Assembly (NCBI GenBank): GCA_037178855.1
Contig: JASJZC010000004.1
Location: 1,798,001 to 1,862,000, forward strand
Source: Oscheius sp. JU75
Lineage: Eukaryota; Nematoda; Chromadorea; Rhabditida; Rhabditidae
Reading direction: 5' to 3'
DNA length: 64,000 bases
In this document: in pieces, positions 1 to 12,000 of the stretch
How positions within the stretch are numbered: the first letter of the stretch is position 1
Layout of the letters: every line of letters starts with the position of its first letter
Notes under the pieces: model-generated
Databases searched by the model: none
Told to the model about the DNA's origin: nothing
What the model saw: only the letters and a program-made list of their open reading frames with translations
Position numbers and translations under genes: made by a program

Positions 1-3000
1 GACTGTATCACAGACGAGAGACAGCAACTAAATGTATGAATTATGCAAAGCGGAAAAGCTGACATACTTTAAGATTTCCCTCCATGATATACTTCATCAA
101 AGCGTCGTATATTTTCTTGATGTCAGCCTCACTCGATCTAGATGTTCTCAGAATGTCGTAGAGCATTCTCAAGCCGTCCTTCTTCTCTGTGGCATCGTTG
201 GAAGAGCTCTTTTTCAAAGCAGCAGTCAGCTGAGACGATGGACTCGATCCCAATAGAAAGTCCTCGTCTTCTCCGAAAGTTGCTTGCAGAGTGAGATTGC
301 TCTAAAAATTATTTTACGTAAATATAGGTGGGGAAGCTAACAATTTTACTGAATAGCTCTTCAGAATCTTCCTGGTGGAACCCGTTATTGTGCGATGTAG
401 GAGTTACTGCGCTCGGTCTAGGTGGCGCAGCTTGTGGTGGAAGTCTTTTGTGAAGACGAGTTGGTGAGCCGTTTCTCGAGCTCGGTTGAGAAGAATTTGC
501 CAAGTTTGACCGCAATGGAGTGACTGACGGTCTCGTTTTGATGACGGATGACGTCATGGATCCACGAAGTGTACCACCCGGTCTGCCTGAAACGAAATGT
601 TCATCTCGCGTGTTTGAAAAGTTGTTTACTCGGTGTAACGGGCATTCTGTTAGCATTGTATCTGGGAGAGCTGACAGCAGCAAGTTTGGCAGAAGACGTA
701 TCGATGGCCGAAGCTGATCTGCCAGAAAGAAATGCTGATGGTCTGCTCAGCCCCGTCGTTCCTGGCCTTTTCGTGAACGGCATTCCGTCTCGCAGAGAAT
801 GAATAGACTGTGCTGACGATGCAGCGGAGGCTCCTCCAGAAAGGGTTTTCTGTTTGCTCGGATCCAGGGTCTGCAAACCAAGTTATTGATGGCGAGAGAC
901 CAGAACCCACCTTGAATAAAGCTTGTGCATGACTGGGAAAGACAATTTCCAGCTGTAGATACGAGTCTCTTCCGTTTTTTCTCGCTTTTGGATCGGCGTC
1001 ATTGATTGCACTTTTGACGGCGTTGGTAAGTTCTTTGACTTGTTTCTCTAGCTTAAGTTGTGGCCAATTTTGGAGCGCTAGATACACCAAATAGTGACAA
1101 TGGCTTAAAAGGAAAATAAACTTTAAAAAAAGTGGCCAACTTACGCCCTGATGTCTTTCGATTTGTGGGAAGTCTGATCCAGAATAGCCTGTAGAATACG
1201 GGGAGACTGTACATTCTGTAAAAATACATATTGTTGGCAAGTTGGAACATCTCACTTTGACGATAAAGTCGCAGGCTTGTTGACTGGAGCTGGACATGAC
1301 TTTGGCACTATTCTGGATGATCGGAACACATTGCGGCAGAATTCGCTCGAATAAAGGACCTAACTTCGTTCCAAGACGCTCACTAAGCAGACTAAATAAA
1401 TCATCAGTAAAAGTGGCAACGATAACGACTTACCATACAGTGATGCAGGCCTCCTTGCATACTTGGGAACGAAGATCAGTGACGGATTTGACCAGGGCTT
1501 CTTCCAGTTGAAGCAAATTGGTTATGAGATCACTATCAAAGTCCATTCCGCCATTTTGGACTACAGCTCGGACCATTTTCAACTGAACACTTGGATTAGA
1601 AAGAAAAAGGTGAAACGGACCGAGTTGTTGCGTTTGCTCCAATCGATGTCTGTCCTCTCTAAGACAATTCTCGCCTCCTCCAGATATGTCCTGATATCAT
1701 TTCTATTCGAGATCTAGCAAAATCCTGATCATGGAAAGGACAACAAAGTTTACCGTTATTTTGGGGACATCTCGGAAATTGCGACGAATCTCTTCTTCTG
1801 TGACCACTCCAGCAACTACTAAATTTGAAAAAATGATATGTATAAGATTTTGAACAAACCTGGCGTTCTAGAAGGAGTAGAGACGGGCTTTTTGACCATC
1901 ATGATAGGCCTTCTTGCGCCGATATTCTCCTGTTCGTCTCCTGAAAACACTTAATTACTCCAAAGCAATGTTTTAACGCAATTTTCATTCCCCAGGCAAA
2001 GCCAAATGCGCAGTTTCTGCAGCAGCTGACCACACGAAATGGAATTGACATCGATTAAAGAGTCTGGGCACAAGAACTAAAACGCGTATTAGGGGAGGTA
2101 TCTTGTCATTTGCAACGTGTGATAAGGGAAACAGACGTAGATTGGCAAAAGTGTGCCATTTCTGCAACTTATAGGAAAGAAAAATTGTAGAGCTCAATTT
2201 AAAACGTCACTTCTGGGAGATCCAGGAAAATGCGTATGTGAATCGCCAATTTGGTTCTTTACGAGTCTCATACTAAGAGCCACTGTTCGGCATCGATTAA
2301 AAGTGCAAAAAAAGAGCTGAGAAGAGGCGAGTCGGGAAATTGGATGAGGGCCAAGGGACGACGCAGTCAGTGACACCAATCGCATGCATGACAAAGAGCG
2401 ACCAGTGGGAGAGAGGGCGCCCGACGGGGCCGAATTAGGCAGTGCACCCGATATGCTATCCTTTTTGCTTACTATTGTTACTGAAATGGTACTAATGACT
2501 TTTTGTGGAAATGAGTCATTTAGGTGGCGCAAGTTCATAAATTCCTAACTAGTGGTGTCACGAACTTAACCAAGGTCACTCGGCCGAATTCTCGATTGTG
2601 TGATAAAAAAAATAGCAGCATTTGTGCATAATATCGAATCTTTTCAGAGAAAGCAGTTTGCTGAATCATAGGAGGACAGATCCAATCAACACAGGTTTAA
2701 ATCGTTCGTGGAACAGCACGCATGAAGAGTAAATACAGCTCTAGCGACTGTCGAGCCTCAGTGCAATGTTTTCTTGTGTTTGGATGGAGACTTTCGAGCC
2801 ACTTACCGTTTTCAACCGATGTTGATCCCGGTAAGAACGGGACTTTGAAAGACATCTATTGTCTAAAAATAGAGGTAATACAAAGAGGGTTATCGAGCAA
2901 GAACGAAATGCATTTGAAGTCACAAATGAAAGTTTCTTTTTCAAATAGAAGTAAAATTTCAAAATGACGCGCGTACTGTGGAGCGCAATTACTGGAACAG

Positions 3001-6000
3001 ATGATCTTCCTAGCTATTTCGAATCAGAAAGCCATTTTCTTCTGGTAGGAAAGAAAGCCGTAACAAATAAGAAAAAGAGCAGAAAACGGTTAATGACTTT
3101 ACGTAACTTTAACGTTAATAACGAGTTAAAGTGGATGTTCAGAGACACCAATGAGAAAAAAAGCCAAGTGTGGAGAGAAATGGAACAAAATGAGAAAATG
3201 CAAACCAACTAACTGGCCAGCATATTTTGAACGACGTTTTTGGCGCCGAAACTTCTTGCTTATTAATAGGCAGCATTAAAAAAAAGACTTTTGCACAATT
3301 TTTCCATTATGACCGGAAAGACTGCTATACGAAAGGTGCGTGTAAACAGTCATGTCTGTACGCGAGCACTTATTGAAGGAGGATTAGTCCCGTTGTCGAT
3401 CGTGAACCATTTTTATCTTGTAAGACTCACTCAATGATCCATTCGATCCGTTTCTTGACGTCGCAACTGCTGATTGTGCTCTCGGCTCGAAGCGTCGTTG
3501 GACTCGAATAGGTCGAGACACAGCTGAAGGAACACTGCCCTTCCGAAGAGCCTCCTCGTAGCGTTGCATCAACAGCTGCATTCTGAAAAATGTTTCTGTT
3601 GGAAGTTGGATTTGGAGTAGGCTTTCGCCCAATAAACATAGTGTTGCGTGTCAAAAATGGGAAGAAAGACCTGTTTGCTTTTGGATCTTTTATGGTAGAA
3701 AGTCACAAAGGTTTCTAAAAAGGAAAAGGTAAGAAAGAGAGATCTCGAGTCAGAGTGTGTGGGATCTATTCTTTCAGGAATGGAGTTAAACTGATGGACC
3801 ATGACCGGGCTATCAAAAAGAGAACGAGAGGGATGGGAACGTGACTGACTCATCGGAATGCCATCTCCATCCAAACAAAAAGAGATAAGAGCAAAAGAGA
3901 GAGAGAAACAGAAAGTGCCTTCGGGCCCATCCAAGAAACGTATATATTGGGCCGGGGGAATTATTGGTCAGACACAGCGCCGTAGAGGCCGTAAAAAGTA
4001 GAAGGACATGTATGATATCGGGACCAAAGTACATGATTTATTTTAGTGCATGTACCTAGTATCTTCTTGATTTTGCTCCTCCTCTTCTACATGCTCTTCT
4101 TTCTTCTCTGCTGGCGTCTCTTCTCTTTTCTGTCGCTCACGATGGCTTCGAGATCCTTTCCGAACTTGGCCACTTTCTCCTGGTTCAGTTGGTCCTTGTA
4201 ATAGTCGAGAACGGCCAGATGACAGTAAATGTACTGCATGTCGTTTTGGACGGCTCCGGCCCTCTGCTCGCGAATTCTCTCCAAGAGAACCGGCATCTCC
4301 AGAAGCTGTCCTCTCTTGAGTAAATGGATTGCAGCGATTGTCAGAATCAATGAGGCCGTTCTTCCGACTCCGGCACTGCAATGCACAACAGTCTTGGGGG
4401 AATCCATGTAGCGGAGCATCCGATGCGGAGTGGAAGCTTCATTCGGTACTCCCTGATCCGGCCAGCTCTTGTATTGGAGATGCTTAAGAGTCCGACTAGC
4501 ATTTTCTGTCTTGATGTCGAGAAGAGTTAGCACTGTCGTCGTGTCGAACTCTATCGAAGTTCCCAGATTCTTGATGGTGTATGTGCCATATTTGACGTGT
4601 GTGCCTGTTTCCGTCGGCCAGTAGTTTGCACATTTGCTCTGTCGGTTCTCGTAGCATTCGCAGAGCATTACGATGCAGGTAGTCTGCTCCTCCCAGATCA
4701 TCCTCCAGAACTGCTTGACCGTCTCATCCAGCGGCCCTTGGGCACAGATAAACTGCTGCGGTCTATCCGGGGAGAGGGTCACATAATTGGCGTTGATGTA
4801 GTCGTTGTCTGCTCCCCGTACCTTGACTCTCGTCTCATCCAGGCACACTTGATTCAGATAGCGATTGGCATCTGGATTGGCCAAGAAAGCCTTGAGCTCT
4901 GCTGGAAAAGAGACTAGACTTCACTAACCTGGATCTTGTCCGGTGGAGTTGTGGCGGCTGTTTTGTATTCGAGTCCGATGGCCATGGCTCCTTTCTCCAG
5001 AGTCTGCAGACACCAGATAACAGAAGAGGCATTCAAACTGTGAAAGAAGGGCGTCTTGTGCTCTGTCTCCTGTTCTTGCTGGTCCAAAGTCTTGTTCGAA
5101 TGTTCTACCGGTTTGGGCATTTGGGTCTTCATTTTCTCACAGCTCGTCTTCTTCGGCTTCTTGTTCTTGATCTTATGCTTCAGATTCGGTGTTCCGTGTG
5201 CGATGGCCGTCTGAACATCGCTGTGGACTTCCTTTGGACGGCTTTTTAAGTTGGCGAGCAATCGTGAAGAGATCTTCTTCTGTCGGGAGCGAGGTGGCTT
5301 CTTCTTGTCCATCTGCCAACTTTCGAGGGACTCGACTGTCGAACTGACTTCTTTCAAATGGGGGTTACTTTAGACTTGTCAAAGCTGGAATCAAGTGACA
5401 GGACAACTAACAGCCTTTATCAGTGCTCTTCCATTTGACCGAAAGACTATAAGCTCAGTTTATGACACCTCGTTTTGGGACAAGGGGGAGAAGAGAGAAA
5501 GAGGTATGGAGTACGTTGGAGAAAGTAGTAACGGGCGGCATTAATTTGTAAGTGGTCGTCTAGTATACTACCTATTCTAGAAGGCAAGTAAGGGAAAAGA
5601 CTTTGCAACCGGTGGGGAATAGCTAAGTATTCTTGTTCAAGGGATGGGTCGAAAAGTTTCGGGTCATTTTTCTGTGATATGTCAAATGTTATTATGAAAC
5701 CTAACAATGCAATGGAACTGGAAAATAAAAGAAGACTACAGAGATACCATCTGCTCTGTCAATTTGCCCCCAAGCGCTTAGTAGTCCTTCTGCTAATTAA
5801 GCCTTCAAGACCGACACTAATTGTCGTTGTCCATCCTCGCAAAACAACCCCCGTTCCCCAAATTTGGGTCACGACAGGCTTATTGGACTCACTTGGCATC
5901 GGGAATCAGTCGTCTATTCCTGATATTCACAGCCACATCTTCCCCAAGAACGATCATCACGTGGACTACTGTGTTCATCGAGGTCTCTCTAACCTGAAAG

Positions 6001-9000
6001 AAGACATTTTTCTCCTATAGAAGACTGAACAAACATCGTTGTTCGGATCGACCATCAGTTTGCAAAGAAGCGGAACTAATCGGGTCGTTTGAGACTCCAG
6101 TTCTTCTCGACCTTCGTCCAGAAGCAGACGGAATACATTCATCGTTCCACACTTGATATTTGTTTGTTTGTGACTGAACCCAATTGAGATTTTGTCCAGG
6201 ACGATCTGAAAGATGTTGCCTGGGAAGCGATGAGAACAAACCTGGTGGCTACAATGAGGAGTGTTCGAGAGATCAATGAGAAGGTTGGTTGTGGAATCTC
6301 GGACCTGTGGTTTCGAGTCGCCCAGTCTGGAATTTGGAAACTTTGTACTCTCTGTAGCCGAATCTTTCATAGTGGTCAAACGATATTCTATGATCTCTAC
6401 GAGTCATATGATGGAAAAGTCAGCTGCATAGATAGAAGAACAATAATGGTACTATTAACTGGAAAGTCAAGTTGTGTTTGGAAAGTATTGACTCTGACCA
6501 ATGAGACCTTTTGGACCGTCAAATAGGAAATTACCTAACGGATCAGGAAATTAAGACCAGTTTGAGTCACCAACAGACAAAGGATCCGTGCCCTTTATTC
6601 TCTCGTTTCATCAGAAATTCTGTTCTGTGATTCCAGTTCAAAACACCTGCTGCTTTTCTACTTCATTGCTTACCTCTCGACCAAGGCGGACGATCGTTCC
6701 AACAAGTATGGAGCCAGAATGTCACCGCTGATGTCCAGAGCCGTGTTCAGAACCTCGATGGCTTGTAGTGAGACCTGAAAAGTTTTGATTTTTGACTAGA
6801 CTCTCTCATCATAGACGCGGCAAAAACAGTCCAGGGTTTTACAATTGAGTACGAACTGATTACATTTCTTTTCCAATGGGGTCTGATTACCCATGGTTCT
6901 TTAACGAACAAACAAACTCTTTCCCATGCTCATCCAACCGTTATTCATATACATTGATGATTTCAAGAATGATGGAAAAACTCATTCGTCTTGTTGTCAG
7001 CGAGGTTTCCGGAGGTTTGGCCCTCTTCCTCAACCTCATTCTCGCCTACATCATACTATCAACGAAGACCTCCTTCGTTGGAAAGTATAAATGGTTTCTG
7101 TTGAGTTATACTGTTTCCGCTGCCATCTTTGCACTGACGCAAATCCTCACCTCTCCCGTAAGTTCACATCCAAACTGAGTTTACCAAGTTTTTTTCCGTC
7201 CTTCTTCCAAGGAAAAACTGGCTACATGCTATATGACAATTTGAACATTCTCCCGTCGCTTTTGGGCAATGCTGTGATCCAGCTGTTCGTGTCTTGTTGT
7301 ATGCAGAATGTTTGGATCATTTGTCTCTCCTTCGTATATCGCTACTACGTATTTTGCAAGTGAGTCCTGCTGAAAACAAGTTAATGAGTTTTAGACCTGA
7401 GAAGGCCGAACTCTATCTGCGGCACTGGAAGAGAATAGTATTTTTTTTCCATCCTAATCATAGGATATTTGATGATTTGGATAGCTAAAGCCATGTGGCC
7501 GAACGGATATTGTGTGTCGGAGCTAGGACAAGAGTTCTTTGATAGAACAGGTAACGACATTCGTAATCAGGCCTACCTCTGTGCCCCAACTTTGGTTGGT
7601 TCTCCCTTTGCTTCAAAACAATGGGCAGTTCAGATCAAGAACTCTTTAAACGTGGAATTGTTCATCTGTATCTCGACTTTCGGAACCTTTGTGACCTTGA
7701 CAGTGGTCATCGATGTGCTCTGTGCCATGAAAATTATCTCCGCATTGAAGAATACCTCTCAACATAGTCAGACAGTGGTGAAAAAGCAGAAGAGACTCTT
7801 TGGTCTTCTCATTCTACAACTACTACTCCCATTTCTGTTCAATCTCCTGCCAGAGAATCTGATCATCGGACTGACATATCTCGGCTATCCGATGGGAAAT
7901 CTCGCCTACATCAGTAGTCTGTTCTCCGTGGCTCAAGTCATCGATCCCCTGCTCATACTGTACTTTATCAAACCGTACAGAATGGCCCTTTTGCGATGTG
8001 TCAATCCGACCAGAGTCACCAGCAGTTCAATTCACGGATCATTACCCCCAGTCCGAGTTAGTAGTCATGTCTCGAAGACGTAATATGTGTCATTGTTTTT
8101 GCGAATAAAGTCATGGGGAAATGGTTTTAGGCTGGAAAACAATTTTTAGGTGAGGTTTTCGATTCTTGTTTTCCAATCGTCCCCAAAAGAGAAGGGAGAG
8201 AACAGGGGAAGAATGTAACCTTTGCGGCTTTCGAGAAATGACGAAGTGGTATTATCCGTCTACGTCACGCATAGTCTTTCTCTTCATCCTGTCAGTCCGT
8301 CATATGTACAAATCGGAAGACGTCTCCTTCATCGTGACTCTGACTTCTGGAGGACTGGCCAGTCTGTTCAACTTTGTTCTTTTGCTCATCATTGTTCGAG
8401 TTCGATCCAAACACATCGGCCAGTACTGCTACTTGCTCTTCTTCTACACCGCTTCCGCCCTACTCTACTCTATTTTCCAACTACTGGGAGTTCAAGTAAG
8501 AGTTTTCCATCACAACTCCTAACTACGGCTCAGACCTTTTTCGCCACCTCCAGTGGATATCTGTTTTTCGACACTGCTCACTTCTTACCTCATGAACTGA
8601 CTACAATAAACACTTTCCTCTTCGGGACATGCTACGCTCAAAACATTGTCATTTTATCCGTCTCTTTCGTCTACAGATACTGCGTTGTCTGCAAGTATGT
8701 CAATCTCTTTCATTTCTATAATGAACAGTCAACCCAAACTGGATCTCCTGCACCAAAATGGCTGGAAGATTTCGATGCTATGCCTAACTATCATTGGGTT
8801 CATCATGTTCATGGTTGCTTTGGAGATGACTCCTTCAGATGTTTGCGACCAAGAATTTGGGGGAGACTTTGAGAAAGTCTTTGGGTTACCCTTATCACGA
8901 GTAGGTTATCTCTGTGCTGCTGTTAAGGTAATCCACTTGATCAGCCCCTATCAAGACAGTCTTTTAGGTGAAGGGACACTTCAATTGGGGTCTTGCGAGG

Positions 9001-12000
9001 ACATTGGGTGCCTTCAGTCTTTTAGTATTGTCCAGTGCTCTGATCATCGGATTCTGTACTGTCAAAATCATCCGAGCGATCGGAAAGCACATGTATCAGT
9101 CCACATCGGTGGCCCAGAATCAGAAGAAGATCTTTACTCTTTTACTTCTCCAGGTAGATAGAAATCATTTTTTATTAAAATAGGGTTTTAGCTGGCAATG
9201 CCCTTCGTCTTTAACAATTTACCTCTCCAAATTGTCCTCATCTCCTCCTACCTTCACTTCGATGTCTCTCAGTACGCCCACTACCTTGGAGCCGTTCTCT
9301 CCGTTGCTCAAGTAGTCGACCCCATCTTGACTCTGATCTTCATCAAGCCATACAGAGTCGTTCTTTGGAAGAGAGGAAGAGTCTCCTCCTCATTCAGAGG
9401 CTCGACCAACAACGTTCCTGTTATTGGCTGAGCAGGAAATTGGTTTTGTCTGTTATGGTTGCGCTCTGTGTTGACACTAATCCTAATAAAACAAGAAGAA
9501 GCACTTCTTATTGTAGTGTACGAAACTTAAAAGGACGTCGAGTCGCGTCTTCCACATGAAGAGCTAATTGACATGTCCTCTCTAGCTTTGATACCTATAC
9601 AGGAATATAGCTGTACACTTCTCCTTACTTGACTCATTCTCACGGTTGACCAAACCTGATCAGAAAAACGCAAGAAGAGTCATATCTCAGAATGTTCTCG
9701 ATCGAGCAGACCGCTACAGTTTTGACGGTCCTTTCCGGAAGTCTAGCTGCTCTTCTGAACTTGATCCTCTTGATCATCATCGTCCATGTCCGGTCGAAGA
9801 ACATCGGGCAGTACAGCTACCTGCTTTTCCTCTACACAGCCTCCGCCTTACTCTACTCTATCTCTCAAGTTATTGGATGTCCGGTACGTGTTGTTTCCAG
9901 TTGTAGAAGTATGTTTCTTGCAGACCTTCTTCACCACCTCCAGTGGCTATTTGGTAATCGACAATGCACTTATTCTGCCAATTACGATTTCTACGTATAA
10001 CACTTTCTTCTTCGGAAACTGTTACATTTTGAATATCATCATTCTCGTCATCTCTTTCATCTACCGGTACTGCGTCGTCTGCAAGTGAGTACCTTCCAGC
10101 CAGGCTAAATTGTGGAAATCCAGTCAACAGAGACTAGAAACGATGCACAACAATGGCTGGAAGATCACTCTTTTCTGCCTCTTCATAGTATTGTCTCTTA
10201 TGACATTATTAATTTGTGAGATGATGCCAAACTCACAGTGTGAAGAAGAGTTCGGAACAGACTTCTACCACAAGTTTGGTTTTCCACTGTCCCAGACTGC
10301 CTACGTTTGTGTCGCTATGACGGTAAGACCTTCTCTCTTTGTAACAGAAGTACTTTGAAGCTCAAACACAAGGCTAACTGGGCACTCTTGTACGCCATCG
10401 GCCCCTTCATGGCTCTCATTACCATCAGTGCTGTTATTATCACCGGCTGCACTGTGAAGATAGTCAGAGAGATCAAAAAGAACGCTCGATACTCATCGGC
10501 AATGGCCCAAGAACAGAAGAAAGTCTTCACCCTCCTTCTCCTCCAACTAGCCCTACCCTTCCTGTTCAACAATCTCCCAGTCCAATTCATCTTGATCTCC
10601 TCCTTTTTGAACCTCGATGTGAACAAAACTGCCCATTTACTAGGGGCGCTTCTATCGATTGCTCAAGTAGTCGATCCCATTCTGACGGTAATTTACATCC
10701 GCCCATACCGTGCTGTCTTGCTGAACAAGGCTAGAATCTCCTCGTCATTCCGTGGCTCTCGCAACAATACTTCCTTTGTCGTTCAATGAACCGTTCTTTC
10801 TCTTCGACTGTTTTGATTCACAGGCTTCTTTAACGCACCAAGTGTTCAAATTGTTGCGCTCAGTTGCTCTTGGGTGTTCATTTGACGAAGATGTCTCTGT
10901 TGGAATCAGTGACCCTGATTCTTTCTCTTATCACAGGAAGTATCGTCTTCCTTTTCAATCTCACTCTTCTAATAATCGTCCGCGTTCGATCCAAACACAT
11001 CAGCCAATACAGCTACCTGCTCTTCTTCTACACCACATCGGGTCTTCTCTATACTATTTCTCAAGTCCTTGGTTATCACTCTTACCAGGAAGAGTCGTTC
11101 CAGACCTGCCACTTTGAAAAAAGAGATCTGTGGAGTTCTGCTAAAAGTTCGGAATCACGGGAAGAACTTCCTTTTGTTATGTCGCTCTAAATGCTAATCT
11201 CTGTTCCTGGGGACTCGTCTTAGTCACTTCCGATAATGTCTCCCGAGTCGTGGAGAATCCCCATTACGGTGACCAGTGGATCTCTGGCTCTGATTCTGAA
11301 CCTTCTACTAGCCTGCATTATCCTGGCCAGCAAGTGCAGCTACGTTGGGAAGTACAAATGGCTCCTTTTTCTCTACACGGTATCAGCGGCAGTCTACGCC
11401 GTGGCTCAGATACTGATAGCTGGAGTGAGTTAAAGTGGAAGAAGGGAGCTTGTTCTAGAGCTTCTTCATGTGCCTCGACGGCTACATGTTCTACGACACG
11501 CTTCGAATCCTCCCAATCAAACTGGGAGATGTGGCAGTCGATGCTTTCGTCTCCTGTTTCATTCAGAACGTCATCATTCTGACTCTGTCCTTCTTCTATC
11601 GCTACTACGTCGTCTGCAAGTGAGTCCACTTCCTCCAAAATTTACAAACTCTGTAGTCCCCATGGTCTCGATCATTTCCTTCGGAGCTGGCTCCCGATCT
11701 CCCTCTTCTCCATCCTCATAATCACCTACGAGATGGTGGTTCTAGTCAACGCTATGATGCCCTCTTCCGTTACCGAAGAAGTTTTGGACGAGAGTTTCTT
11801 CCTCGAGACTGGATTTCATGTGAATGAGACAGCCTACATTGGGGCCATCATATTCGTCCACAGCCATCTCAATTGGGAACTCTTGCTCGGATTGGGTTCT
11901 TTCGTCGCCTTTATCTCGATTTTCGGTGGAATCATAGTTACGTTGGCCGTGAAGATTGGCAAGGCATTGAAAGGGAGCTCGATAGAGTCGGAAACTATGG

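Noticed and set aside
3569-3934. Separate small minus-strand gene starting MSQSRSHPSRS or MDGPEG
   Set aside because: The 3431-3582 part is the CLASP linker exon, joining in phase to exons at 5893 and 1940; the rest has no support.
6775-6894. Possible CLASP start (MGNQTPLEKK) directly upstream of the exon at 6774
   Set aside because: It needs a poor donor and lacks the first TOG helices, while the exons at 13991-14210 supply them in phase and with a trans-splice-like acceptor.
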